NCBI RefSeq assembly: GCF_015100155.1 | Contig: NZ_JACKZA010000008.1 | Span: 1 to 64,000 of the forward strand | DNA: 64,000 bases | Source of the DNA: Acidithiobacillus sp. HP-2 | GTDB taxonomy: Bacteria; Pseudomonadota; Gammaproteobacteria; Acidithiobacillales; Acidithiobacillaceae | Direction: 5' to 3' | Shown here: positions 41,530-51,197 of the stretch, one piece after another | How the letters are laid out: each line of letters begins with the position of its first letter | How positions within the stretch are numbered: the stretch's first letter is position 1 | Notes under the pieces: model-generated | Database searches by the model: none | What the model saw: the letters and a program-made list of their open reading frames with translations, nothing else | Told to the model about the DNA's origin: nothing | Made by a program: the position numbers and the translations under genes

Positions 41530-42750
41530 TTATGCCGGATCGGGCAGGAATCCGAACTTGATCAGCTTTTTAATCCAGCGTGCGGCATTACGTTGTACGC
41601 TCAAGGCTTCATAATCGGTGGCGGTGTCCCGGTAATATGTGCCGCGAGAGAGCATGAAGTAGATGATGCGCAGCATTTTGTGGGCCAAGGCGATAATGGA
41701 TCGTTTATGACCTCGGCGCACGACCAGGTTCTGGAATTTGGTGGGCAGAGCGCATTGGGTGCGACTGGCGGCATGGGCGCATTCGCACAAGACGCGGCGC
41801 ACGTAAGGATTCCCTTTCCGGGTGCGACCACTTTTGCGCTTACCGGCCGATTCGTTGTTGCCCGGGCACAGACCGGCCCACGACGCCAGGCGATCGGCAC
41901 TCCCGAAGGCCTTCATATCGTCCCCGATTTCCACCAGCAATAAGGCAGCACCTATGGTATCCACCCCCGGCAAGGTCTGCAGCAAGGCCAGGGCATGCTG
42001 TTGCAGGGCCAAACCGTCCAACAAGCGGGTATCGAAGCGCGCGATCTGCGCTTCCAGGGCTTCGATATGGTGCATCACTTCGTCCAGAACAAAACGATGG
42101 CAGGCACTCAAATCGCCCTGCAACGCATCCAGAATCTCCTCCCGGCTGGCCTTGAGGCGATGGCTCGCCAGGGACAGTACCTCCTGAGGCGTGGCGCCCT
42201 GAATCAGCGCCTTGATCATGGCGCGTGCCGATTGACCATGAATGTCGCTGACCACCACGCCCAGGCGGATCCCCCCGTCGGTCAGCACCTTGTGTAGCCG
42301 GTTTTTTTCGGAGGCCAGCATGCCGACCAACTTCTGTCGTTGGCGGGTAATCAAGCGTTATTCCCGCAGTGGCGCTGGCGGGACAAAGGAACCGCGTAAC
42401 AAGCCCGCGCGCGCCAGCATGGCCAGCCATTCCGCATCGCCGACATCGGTTTTGCGACCGGGCACCTGTTTGACGTGACGGGCATTGACGACCTGGGCAC
42501 GAATGCCGACCTGCTCCAAAGCCGCATAGGGACTTTTCCAGTAAATCCCGGTACTCTCCATGACCACTGCATCCGACTGCCAGGTCGCACACCAATCCGC
42601 CAAGGCCCAGCGGTCTTTCTTGAAGCTGCCAAACTGACGGCGCTCTACCTCCACAGTGCCATCCGGGTTACCAATGATGGCACAGCCCGTCACTTGTGCC
42701 TGATGAATATCCAGGCCGATCACACGTTGAAAAATGGGTTTCAGTTCCAT
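41530..42750 (-). pseudogene. IS110-family transposase with internal stop codon
   Basis: A single frame from ATG 42750 to 41530 encodes an IS110 transposase, interrupted by a TAA at 42358-42360. The N-terminal DEDD nuclease domain has VIGLDIHQAQV, VVMESTGIYWKS and GRKTDVGDAEWLA. The C-terminal part has LPGVDTIGAALLLVEIGD, then WAGLCPGNNESAGKRKSGRT and GNPYVRRVLCECAHAA with the catalytic serine region. The reading continues in the same frame after the stop (RLITRQRQKLV). The family does not use stop readthrough, so this copy is probably inactive. The 288 bases up to the RND gene hold only the non-coding end of the element, whose exact limits cannot be set because IS110 lacks terminal repeats. 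Confidence 0.88.
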
Positions 42751-43038
42751 TGGCTTTCCTCTCCATCTATACTGAAAACGTGGGAGGCGATGGATGCCGA
42801 TGCCGAATCAACCTGCCTGCAGCAAGCCACAGGCGGTCCTCTTAATGTGCGCTCTCATGGAGGCAATCCGGGGTACGAGTCGGCCCGGCGGGTCACGTTA
42901 GAAACGGGATCAAGTCACCAAAATTTCGCGCGATCTCAATCCGCCGCCACCCGCTCCCATTCTCTTTCATTCTCCGGGGTGGCGCGAGTCGCAATGGACG
43001 TTAGAAGAAAACGAATAGCATGATGCGTTTCCAGGTTT

Positions 43039-46000
43039 TTATCCGTTCAGAGTGTTTTCCTCCTTTTGGGTATGTACTGACCGACCAAACCAGAGATAAA
43101 ACGCCGGAACCACGAACAAGGACACCATTGATCCAAATCCCAGGCCGCTGACAATGACCAAGCCCATGGAAAACCGGGCATCCGCATTTCCTCCACTGGC
43201 AAAAAGCAATGGCATGGCTCCCGCAATCATAGCGGCCACCGTCATTAAAATCGGACGCAGGCGCAAAGTGCCCGCTTCTATTACTGCGTGTAATTTATCC
43301 AGATGCTTTTCTTCCTGCATGACCCGAGCAAATTGCACAATCAGAATTCCCTGCTTGGCGATCAGACCAATCAGCATCACCATCCCCACCTCAGAGTAAA
43401 TATTCACGCTAGAAGCGCCAAGACTAATAGGCAACAAGGCCCCGAAAAGTGCGACGGGGACGGCGGTAAGAACCACCAGGGAGTCACGGAAGCTGTTGAA
43501 CTGCGTCGCCAGCAACAGGAACACCATCAAGAGGGCAAAGCCAAAGGTAACCAATAAAGTGTCACCCTGATGTTCATACTGGCGAGACTCACCTGCGTAC
43601 CGCACTTGATCGCCACTGGGAAGAATTTTCTTCGCATGCACTTGCAAAAACTGTAGTGCTTGGCCCAGTGATACACCGGGCGCTGGATTGGCTTGAATGA
43701 ATACTGCTGGCAACTGTTGAAACTGCGGCAAATAGGTCGGAGCAGATTCTGGTTTCAAGGAGACAAACGTGGATAGTGGAACCTCAGTACCTGCAGGCGT
43801 CTTGATGGTATATGCCTTGAGAAAATTGGGATTAGCCCGCAAGGCTGGCGGCACTTGGGGGACCACCCGATAACTTAGTCCTTTCATGTCGAAATAGTTG
43901 ACATAATTCCCCCCTAGCAGGGTCTCCAGATTTTGGCCAATATCCGCCATGCTCAGTCCAAAAGAGGCTACCATTTGTCGATTAATAACGATTTTCTGAA
44001 TCTGATCGTTGTAATCGAGGTTTTTAGAGACGAACGAAAACAGTCCGCTGGCTTTGGCCTCTTGTACCAGTTTAGCGGATAGGGCATCCAACTGCTGATA
44101 AGAAGATCCCCCTGCGCTAGTCAGTACAAACTGCACCGGCAAGCCTACCGCAGCGCCAGGGAGTGGCGGCAGGCCAAAGGCGGACAACTTCATGCCAGGC
44201 ACCTGTTCTGACAGGGTCTGCACTTTGTTCCTTACCTCCTGGGTAGTAACATCACCTCGCTTGGGATTGAGAACCACCCCAGCCATCACTTCATTATTCA
44301 ATAACATGCCTCCGATCCCGACTCCGTTGACCGCAAAACTATGTCCCCGACTCTGGATTTTGTCGAAAACGGTCTTAGTCAGATAACGATCATAGGTATT
44401 CATATACTCAAGGGTTGCGGTGGGCGGAGCCACCCCATTGACATACACAAGCCCCTGATTGGCCGGAGGAGCCAGTTCACTCTGACTGATGCTGAAAAGA
44501 AAATAGATTCCTCCGGTCAAAACCAGAGCCAAAGTCACCGTCACTGGCCAGATCTTCAGACTGGCGAAAAGAAGACGCCCATAAAAAGCCTTTAAGCGCC
44601 CAAACACATGATCTACCAAATGAGCAACCCGGCCTTCCTGCCCAGCCTTCAGAACCCGTGAGGCCAGCATGGGTGCCAGAGTCAGAGCGGCAATCATAGA
44701 CAGCAGTACGGTGGCCACAATGGTGAAAGCAAACTCGCTGAACAGGTGTCCCACCAGGCCACCGATAAACGCCATGGGCGCAAAGACCGCTACCAGGGTC
44801 GTTGCCATCACCAGGATGGGACTGGCCAACTCTTTGGCACTTTGCAAAGCGGCATGCAAAGGGGTTGCGCCGTGTTCAATATGTCGGTGGACATTTTCCA
44901 CTACGATAATGGCATCATCCACGACCAAACCTATTGCCAGCACCATGGCCAGCAATGTCAGCAGGTTAAGGGTGTAACCCAGCGCGTGAATGATCGTCAT
45001 GGCTCCTACCATCGCAACCGGAATAGCCAGAGCCGGAACGATCAATGCGCGCCAGGAACCCATAAAAAGGTAAATCACCAGGATAACGGCCAGCAGAGCC
45101 AAACCAATAGTGCCCTCTACTTCCTGAAGGGAGCTTTTGACAAATTGTGCACCATTATAAATGACGGACCCTTGTACACCCGGTGGCATGGTAGATTTCA
45201 ACCGGGCCATTACCTTTTCGACTCCACCGGCAACCTGCAGCGCATTACTGCCAGGGGCCTGTTCGATCCCGATATTAACGGCCGCTCGTCCGTCCACCAT
45301 GACGGAAGAATCATAAGTCTGGGCACCCAAAGACACCTTGGCGACCTGACTCAGATGAATAGGTACACCGTGGACGGTCGCCACAACCAGGTTGCGGAAT
45401 TCCGCAGGGGTATGCAGGGCGGTGTTAGCGCTCAGAGAAACAGCGGTGTACTCCCCCCTCAATCGCCCTACTGCGGCAACAAAATCATTTTTCTTCAGGG
45501 CGGCGCTGACCTGGGATGGGGTGATACCCAAGACCGACATTTCATGCGGGTTCAGCCATACCCGCATCGCAAAAGTATTTCCGTTGGGGCCGGTCCCCGG
45601 CGGAAGAATCGAGGTTAGCCCTATCCCCGGGACAGACTCAATCGCAGGTTGCACGACACGGGTGAGATAATCGGTGATCTGCTGCTGGTTAAAGCCTTTG
45701 CCATGGTAAGTCAACATCATCAAATAGGCCCCAGAACCCGACATTTCCTGAACGATTGGCTGCATCACCCCTTTAGGAAGCTGATTGAGTACCGTATTAA
45801 CCTTACTCTGCACTTGAGATAAAGCGGCGTTCGGATTCTCTCCCATACGCATATAGAGTGTAATTATGGAAACACCATCTTCGCTCACGCCGGTCATATA
45901 GTTGATGCCCGGAGCCTGCCCAACGGCTTTTTCCAAAGGCGCGGTGATAAAGGCATTGACGGTTTTTGGCGTCGCCCCAAAATAATGGGTGGTTACCGTG

Positions 46001-46134
46001 AGCATTGAGCTGTCAGTGGGTGGATACTCAGTAATGGGCAACATTCCCAGAGAACGCAACCCGAAGAAAAACAGGACGAGCGCTAAAGAAATGGCGAGAA
46101 CAGGGCGACGGATAAAGGGTTCGGTAAAATGCAT
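43039..46134 (-). CDS. RND efflux permease, HAE1 (AcrB/MexB-like) family
   Basis: A 1031-residue inner-membrane proton-drug antiporter with twelve helices and two large periplasmic loops. The proton-relay pair lies in GLVVDDAIIVVENVHRH. The TM10 lysine lies in MLIGLIAKQGILIVQFARVM. The N terminus (FIRRPVLAISLALVLFFFGL) is typical. It works as a trimer with the fusion protein and outer-membrane factor encoded upstream on the same strand. It is 14 bases downstream of the fusion-protein gene. Substrates cannot be read from the sequence, but HAE1 members usually export organic compounds rather than metal ions. The gene is complete. Confidence 0.94.
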   Translation of the reverse strand: MHFTEPFIRRPVLAISLALVLFFFGLRSLGMLPITEYPPTDSSMLTVTTHYFGATPKTVNAFITAPLEKAVGQAPGINYMTGVSEDGVSIITLYMRMGENPNAALSQVQSKVNTVLNQLPKGVMQPIVQEMSGSGAYLMMLTYHGKGFNQQQITDYLTRVVQPAIESVPGIGLTSILPPGTGPNGNTFAMRVWLNPHEMSVLGITPSQVSAALKKNDFVAAVGRLRGEYTAVSLSANTALHTPAEFRNLVVATVHGVPIHLSQVAKVSLGAQTYDSSVMVDGRAAVNIGIEQAPGSNALQVAGGVEKVMARLKSTMPPGVQGSVIYNGAQFVKSSLQEVEGTIGLALLAVILVIYLFMGSWRALIVPALAIPVAMVGAMTIIHALGYTLNLLTLLAMVLAIGLVVDDAIIVVENVHRHIEHGATPLHAALQSAKELASPILVMATTLVAVFAPMAFIGGLVGHLFSEFAFTIVATVLLSMIAALTLAPMLASRVLKAGQEGRVAHLVDHVFGRLKAFYGRLLFASLKIWPVTVTLALVLTGGIYFLFSISQSELAPPANQGLVYVNGVAPPTATLEYMNTYDRYLTKTVFDKIQSRGHSFAVNGVGIGGMLLNNEVMAGVVLNPKRGDVTTQEVRNKVQTLSEQVPGMKLSAFGLPPLPGAAVGLPVQFVLTSAGGSSYQQLDALSAKLVQEAKASGLFSFVSKNLDYNDQIQKIVINRQMVASFGLSMADIGQNLETLLGGNYVNYFDMKGLSYRVVPQVPPALRANPNFLKAYTIKTPAGTEVPLSTFVSLKPESAPTYLPQFQQLPAVFIQANPAPGVSLGQALQFLQVHAKKILPSGDQVRYAGESRQYEHQGDTLLVTFGFALLMVFLLLATQFNSFRDSLVVLTAVPVALFGALLPISLGASSVNIYSEVGMVMLIGLIAKQGILIVQFARVMQEEKHLDKLHAVIEAGTLRLRPILMTVAAMIAGAMPLLFASGGNADARFSMGLVIVSGLGFGSMVSLFVVPAFYLWFGRSVHTQKEENTLNG

Positions 46135-46148
46135 GCTGATCTCCGTCG

Positions 46149-47234
46149 TTATAGGTGTGCAGCGTTGTTAATGTGCACAGAATCCCCACTGTGCAGCTTG
46201 ACCTGCCCAGCAGTGACGACAGTTTCACCCGCCTTGAGACCACTGATAATGGCGGTATATTTGCCACGCTGTATACCGGTCACTACCTTCTGTTCCTTGG
46301 CGATGAGATGATGCTTTGACTCGGCGGAAGTGAGTACGTAAACAAAATCACCATAGGTGTTAAAACTCACCGACACTGTCGGGATCATCAGCATTTCTTT
46401 AGGCGCTGACTTCTGCAAGTCCACCTGGACAAACATGCCAGGTTTAAGCCCCTGGGCTGCCTTCACAATTCCCCGCACACTAATAGCCCGGTTTGCTGCG
46501 TCCACATGGCTGGAAATGGCGTACACCGTGGAGACGTAATGTTTTACTTTTTCTCCGTCATGGATGTCGATTTGTACAGGTGCCCCTGGATGTAGCACTT
46601 TGGCATCGCGCTGAGGAACGGTGAAGTCAACATACAGATGATGCAGGTTCTCCAGATGGACCACCGGGGTATCTGCATGAATATATTCACCGGCATTTAC
46701 CGTGCGCAGGCTGAGCATCCCTGAAAATGGGGCTCGTATCTGGGTGTCCGCCAATGATTCCTGTAGGGCCGCTACTTGTCCCTGAGCCGCCTGGGCATCA
46801 AATTTGGCCTTATCCAGCGCCGCCGTGGAAATTCCGTGAATGGCATACACTTTCTGTGCCCGTTGATAATCGACTTGGGTCAGTTCAGCGTGCGCCTGTG
46901 CAGCTTGAAGTTGACCGGGCAAATTCCCGGGGTTGAGCGACAGGAGTAGCTGTCCCTGGGTCACCGTCTGCCCGGAATGGAAATAGAGTTTTTCGATCAC
47001 GCCACCGACTTGAGGGCTGAGTACCGCACCTTGTTGCGGAACAATTTCCCCAACGGCCGTTAATTTACCCGCAAGACTGTGCTCGCGGACTTGGGTAGCG
47101 GAGACCGTCACCGCCGGATTGGCCTTGGCCGCGAGGTGTGCCTGTAGTCGCTGTTGCCGCCAGGAGTGCCAGCCATAGATGGCAGCAAAAAGCAGCACAA
47201 CAATCAACCCTAAGAAAAGAAAAGCCTTTTTCAT
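46149..47234 (-). CDS. RND periplasmic fusion protein (AcrA/MdtA-like)
   Basis: A 361-residue membrane fusion protein. An N-terminal membrane anchor (FLFLGLIVVLLFAAIYGW) is followed by a lipoyl-like half-motif GEIVPQQGAVLSPQVGGVIE, a helical hairpin (AQAHAELTQVDYQRAQKVYA), the second lipoyl half ADTQIRAPFSGMLSLRTV and beta-barrel domains. Length fits the family. The ATG overlaps the stop of the outer-membrane factor gene (ATGA). It bridges permease and outer-membrane channel. Confidence 0.92.
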   Translation of the reverse strand: MKKAFLFLGLIVVLLFAAIYGWHSWRQQRLQAHLAAKANPAVTVSATQVREHSLAGKLTAVGEIVPQQGAVLSPQVGGVIEKLYFHSGQTVTQGQLLLSLNPGNLPGQLQAAQAHAELTQVDYQRAQKVYAIHGISTAALDKAKFDAQAAQGQVAALQESLADTQIRAPFSGMLSLRTVNAGEYIHADTPVVHLENLHHLYVDFTVPQRDAKVLHPGAPVQIDIHDGEKVKHYVSTVYAISSHVDAANRAISVRGIVKAAQGLKPGMFVQVDLQKSAPKEMLMIPTVSVSFNTYGDFVYVLTSAESKHHLIAKEQKVVTGIQRGKYTAIISGLKAGETVVTAGQVKLHSGDSVHINNAAHL

Positions 47235-48784
47235 GCGGGAACTCCTGCAGAGTGATTCAAAGTGGAAGGAGATGTTTTTTCAGGATGTGGGACAGCTCCC
47301 GATGTTGGCTGCCAGCCATCACCCAGAGCGACAAACAAAGCCACGCTATCCAGATAACGCTGACTGCGTCCCTGAATGGCCTTTACCGTATCCTGCTGAT
47401 AGGCAATTTCCGCATCCAAGACATCTGTGTAGCCGGTGACCCCATCGCGATATCGCGCTTCAGCCAATTGCAAGGCCTTCCCAGAGGAAATTTGTGCCCG
47501 TTTTTGCTGAGTGTATGCGGCATCGGCACCTTGTAGGGCGCGTAAAGCGTCCGCCACTTCCCGGAATGCATTGAGCACGGTAGAGCGATACTGATCGCTA
47601 ACGACGTGATATTGATCTATGGCAGCACGGCGTTGGGCGTGCAAGGCGCCACCATTATAAATGGGCGCTGCCAGCCCTGCGCCCAGCGACCAGATAGTAG
47701 AAAACGGATTGAAAAAGAGTCCCCCTGTCATAGCCGCCTTGCCAATATCGGCAGTAATATTGAATTGAGGGTAGAGGTTGGCGGTTGCCACATCGGCCTG
47801 TGCAGCCGCCACCTTGAGTTCTGCCGTCGCCGCCTGAATATCCGGACGATTTTCAGCCAGTGCAGAGGGAATTGTCGCGGGTAAATGCGCAGGCAATTGC
47901 AGATTGTGCAGTTTCGGCATAGTGAGTGGCACATTCGGAGATTCGCCCAATAAATCTGCTAGCGCGTGCCGGGAAGCGGCGAATGCCGCCTGCAAAGGGG
48001 CTATGCGTGCGCGAGCAGCGGCCGTCTGGGCAGCTTGTTGCTCTACGTTTTGTAAGTTTTGATCCCCAATCCGATATTCTTGCTGTAAAAGTTTCAACAA
48101 GTGTTCATCTGCAGTGGTAATTTTTTGAGCCGCGTGTAGTTGTGCCTGGAGGGCGGCGCCCTGAATAACCGCCCGACTCACATCAGCAGCCAAAAACACT
48201 TCGGTTTGATCGAGCTCCGCCAGACTGACCGTCTTGCGCGCTTTGGCGGCATGTATCAGGTCATTCTGGCGTCCGAATACATCCGGGTTATAACTAATAT
48301 CGAGAGTCCCCAGGAAAAGGCTGTAAAGATTGCCTGGTATCCGATAGCTCTGTCCTCCATTGGACCCTGTACGCAACGCACGTTGTCGACTGATTCCCGC
48401 ATTGGCTCCGATTTGAGGATAGAGCCCGCCCTGGGCGGCAAGCACCAAGGCCTGCTGCCGTGCCAGTGCTGCGTGAGCCGCCTGCAAGTTGGGGTTGGCT
48501 TTCATAGCCTTCTGAATGTAGGCAGTCAGCGTTGTTGAGTGAAATAGAGACCACCAGGATTTTGCTTGCTGTCTGGTCCACTGTATGTGTTGTCGAGAGG
48601 AGCTTAAAAACAGTGAATGTGCATTGTACGATTTGGGCGCCGCGACATTCGGCGCGGATAAATGTGGACCGACTGCGCAACCCGACAATCCCATTATCAG
48701 TGTGGCCCCTATCAACAGGGTGACATATTTTTTTTGAATAGGATGTGTCGATTCCTGGTGTACCACAGATTTTTTTGGAGCCAT
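47231..48784 (-). CDS. Outer-membrane efflux lipoprotein of the RND operon
   Basis: A 517-residue TolC/OprM-like channel. The signal region ends in the lipobox LSGC (ATLIMGLSGCAVGPHLSAP). The two structural repeats show AYIQKAMKANPNLQAAHAAL and ALAENRPDIQAATAELKVAA, with YPQFNITADIG and a GLAAPIYNGGALHAQR segment. The annotated ATG gives an N terminus about 25 residues longer than usual, and a later start is possible. It is the first gene of the operon and is divergent from the two-component genes. The shared 174-bp promoter region holds repeated TGTAACA boxes. Confidence 0.9.
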   Translation of the reverse strand: MAPKKSVVHQESTHPIQKKYVTLLIGATLIMGLSGCAVGPHLSAPNVAAPKSYNAHSLFLSSSRQHIQWTRQQAKSWWSLFHSTTLTAYIQKAMKANPNLQAAHAALARQQALVLAAQGGLYPQIGANAGISRQRALRTGSNGGQSYRIPGNLYSLFLGTLDISYNPDVFGRQNDLIHAAKARKTVSLAELDQTEVFLAADVSRAVIQGAALQAQLHAAQKITTADEHLLKLLQQEYRIGDQNLQNVEQQAAQTAAARARIAPLQAAFAASRHALADLLGESPNVPLTMPKLHNLQLPAHLPATIPSALAENRPDIQAATAELKVAAAQADVATANLYPQFNITADIGKAAMTGGLFFNPFSTIWSLGAGLAAPIYNGGALHAQRRAAIDQYHVVSDQYRSTVLNAFREVADALRALQGADAAYTQQKRAQISSGKALQLAEARYRDGVTGYTDVLDAEIAYQQDTVKAIQGRSQRYLDSVALFVALGDGWQPTSGAVPHPEKTSPSTLNHSAGVPA

Positions 48785-48839
48785 GAATCATCCTTGCTCA
48801 GTTCAATAGAAAATATTCGCATATTATAACGAGGCTCAC

Positions 48840-48915
48840 TGTAACAATCGTGCGCATAACCGCTGTGAGATGTAACAATTTGTTTTTTTGTAACATGATA
48901 GGCTTTTTAGTTACA
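48840..48915. promoter_or_regulatory. TGTAACA box cluster in the divergent promoter
   Basis: TGTAACA occurs at 48840, 48871 and 48889, with an inverted copy (GTTACA) at 48910-48915, all in the region between the RND operon and the response-regulator gene. A further TGTAACC lies at 51011, upstream of tetH. Repeated hexamers of this kind are typical of OmpR-family response-regulator sites, so the regulator encoded next door is the likely binder. Confidence 0.55.
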
Positions 48916-48958
48916 CTTTTATTTGGCTAATTCGATCGATAAATGTACAGTGTGATTC

Positions 48959-49666
48959 ATGAAAGACAAACAACATATTCTCATTGTCGATGACGATCTG
49001 CGTCTACGCAGTCTGGTGGAATCCCATCTGAAAGGATACGGTTTTGCTGTACAGGGCATGGGGGATGGCAGTCAGATAGAGTCTGTTCTTGGGACTTTTC
49101 CTGTTGATCTGATCATTCTGGATCTGGGCTTGCCCCAGGAAGACGGTCTGCAGATCTGCCGCCGATTGCGTCAGCATCACCATGATGTACCGATTCTCAT
49201 GCTGACGGCCAGGGGAGATGAAATTGATCGCATTCTGGGATTAGAAATGGGAGCTGATGACTATTTGGCCAAGCCCTTTCATCCACGGGAGTTGGCAGCG
49301 CGTATCCAGGCCATATTGCGTCGTGCTCGAAATCCCGTATCAGGCACTACTGAAGTTTCTCCCAGTTTTCAGAAAGGGCCCTTTTTAGTAGATATGAGTC
49401 GTCAAGAAATACGTCTTCATGGCCAAGTCATCGCGCTAACTAGTACTGAATTTTTAACACTGTCTACCCTGATCCAACATGAGGGACAACCGCTAACGCG
49501 CGAGAAACTCATGTGGCTGACACGTGGCCGCGATCTGGAGACAGATGATCGCAGTATTGATATGCAGATATCACGCCTGCGTCGCCTGCTCGACAAGAAT
49601 CCGGGGCGTCCCCGACATATTCGCACGGTCTGGGGACATGGCTATCTCTTTGTGGCTGAACCCTGA
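48959..49666 (+). CDS. OmpR/PhoB-family response regulator
   Basis: A 235-residue regulator. The receiver domain has the acidic pocket IVDDDLRLRS, the phosphorylated Asp55 in LIILDLGLPQEDG, and the conserved lysine in DYLAKPFHPREL. The C-terminal winged helix (LTSTEFLTLSTLIQHEGQPL, then RSIDMQISRLRRLLDKNPGR) ends in the usual TVWGHGYLF. It is co-transcribed with the sensor kinase that starts at its stop codon. It is placed to control both the divergent RND operon and tetH downstream, where a related box occurs. Confidence 0.94.
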   Translation: MKDKQHILIVDDDLRLRSLVESHLKGYGFAVQGMGDGSQIESVLGTFPVDLIILDLGLPQEDGLQICRRLRQHHHDVPILMLTARGDEIDRILGLEMGADDYLAKPFHPRELAARIQAILRRARNPVSGTTEVSPSFQKGPFLVDMSRQEIRLHGQVIALTSTEFLTLSTLIQHEGQPLTREKLMWLTRGRDLETDDRSIDMQISRLRRLLDKNPGRPRHIRTVWGHGYLFVAEP

Positions 49667-50955
49667 ATATCGGAGCCTTCTGGCCTCGCAGCACGCTGGG
49701 ACGGACTCTGCTGCTGCTCGGACTGCTGTTACTCAGTACGCAGGCAGCCGTTTATGTGCTTTTTCATCAGTACGTGTTAAATCCCTCCGCAGAACGCTTT
49801 GCCGAGTTTCTGTTGCAGACTGACCATGCCCTTGTCAGTCGTCACGCGCCATACGGCTCTGCCGGGAAACTGCAATGGCGTCCGGCCAATGCGCATCCTG
49901 GCCATATTCCCGATCAGTATTTTCTCCGCGAAAGCGCGCGTTATCTGCAACAACGTACGCCGGGGGCTCGCCTTCGAATTGGCCCTGAAGAAGGTAACGA
50001 TACCTGGATATGGATACGCGGCGGTCCCGATCAGTCCTGGTTGGGGATGCCTGTTTCGTCCATGGACTTTGGTGGACAAGGATTCATGCTCATGCGCCTT
50101 GGGATCATCGCACTGGTTACCCTGCTGGGGGCTTGGTTGATCGTGCGACAGATTAATCGTCCCTTGGCACGCCTGGCCGCTGAAGCGCCGCGCATTGGTC
50201 TCGGCGACTCGCCTGATGCGCTGGGACCGATTGGTGGACCCCTGGAAGTACAGCGATTAACCGAGGCTATTACCAGCATGGCCAATGATCTCCATCGACT
50301 CCACGAAGAACGCACGCTACTCCTTACCGGTATTTCTCATGAGTTGCGAACACCGCTTTCTCGCCTACTGTTGACCCTGCACTTGCCCGATAGAAACTTT
50401 TTGGCGCAAAAATCTTCCATGCGCATAGATGTCCGCGAGATGGACGAAACGATTGATAAATTCTTGGCACTGGTGCGCAGCGGTGACCAGGAAAAGGGCA
50501 TTTCCATTAACGTGCAAGAATGGTTGGCCAAAATGACAGAAATAGCCCGGGAGCGTTACGGACTGCTTGTTCACGTAGAGAGGCCCGTACCAGATTTCAG
50601 TCCGCATGTTTTGCAATGCCGCCCGCTGGCGTTGGAAAGAGTTTTTCGTATTCTTTTCGATAACACAAAGCGTTATGGCGGAGGGATCCTGGAGATTCAG
50701 TTTTTAGCCTGTCCAACGTACCTCGAAATTCGGCTTCGTGATTATGGGCCTGGTGTTTCTGCTGCATTTCTTCAAGCACTCAATCAGGGCAATTTACCTC
50801 ATCAAACAGGGCATGGAGCGGGAATTGGTGTCCGGATTTGTCACCGCATCATGGCGTTGCATAACGGGAGTCTTCACTATGAAATGGCAACAGATGATGG
50901 GTTAATTGCAGTGCTTCGCTTTTATAGTCCTCCAGAAAGACATGATTCATTATAA
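49663..50955 (+). CDS. EnvZ/CpxA-type sensor histidine kinase, probable CTG start
   Basis: A 430-residue membrane sensor kinase. The N-terminal helix (FWPRSTLGRTLLLLGLLLLS) has the classical EnvZ-like start, then a periplasmic domain, a second helix (IIALVTLLGAWLIVRQINRP) and HAMP. HisKA follows with LLTGISHELRTPLSRLLLTL, then an ATPase domain with N box RVFRILFDNTKRYGG, DYGPGVS and GAGIGVRICHRIM. No ATG, GTG or TTG opens the frame before a GTG at 49756, which would remove the first helix. CTG at 49663, overlapping the regulator stop as CTGA, is the only start that keeps it. The ligand is unknown. Confidence 0.85.
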   Translation: MNIGAFWPRSTLGRTLLLLGLLLLSTQAAVYVLFHQYVLNPSAERFAEFLLQTDHALVSRHAPYGSAGKLQWRPANAHPGHIPDQYFLRESARYLQQRTPGARLRIGPEEGNDTWIWIRGGPDQSWLGMPVSSMDFGGQGFMLMRLGIIALVTLLGAWLIVRQINRPLARLAAEAPRIGLGDSPDALGPIGGPLEVQRLTEAITSMANDLHRLHEERTLLLTGISHELRTPLSRLLLTLHLPDRNFLAQKSSMRIDVREMDETIDKFLALVRSGDQEKGISINVQEWLAKMTEIARERYGLLVHVERPVPDFSPHVLQCRPLALERVFRILFDNTKRYGGGILEIQFLACPTYLEIRLRDYGPGVSAAFLQALNQGNLPHQTGHGAGIGVRICHRIMALHNGSLHYEMATDDGLIAVLRFYSPPERHDSL

Positions 50956-51197
50956 AATGCTTGGTGTGATTTATAAAATATCAAATTGTTGCAAATGCCA
51001 TGTAAAAATATGTAACCCCGTTTCAATCTTTTACATTTATATTATTGATATCTTATATCGAGAGGTTTAGGTTTCAGTAACTCAATGATGATACTGAATT
51101 ATTCATTAACAAATTAGAATTTTCTAATTGTTCAGCACGCCTCATGAGAGAATTTACAACGAGGTTGTTTCACATTTTCAACGCGCGAGGAGAAGTG

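Noticed and set aside
41530-42354. The C-terminal IS110 part as a separate gene
   Set aside because: It continues the same reading frame after a single stop codon. A TTG restart is possible but unsupported.
44746-45618. A 290-codon plus-strand open frame
   Set aside because: It is antisense to the RND permease, with low-complexity composition and no domain.
50956-51197. A search by eye for the 19-bp ACCTGTT-type regulator repeat described upstream of tetH in A. caldus
   Set aside because: No ACCTGTT pair is present in this promoter. Only the TGTAAC box is seen, so the regulator type is left open.
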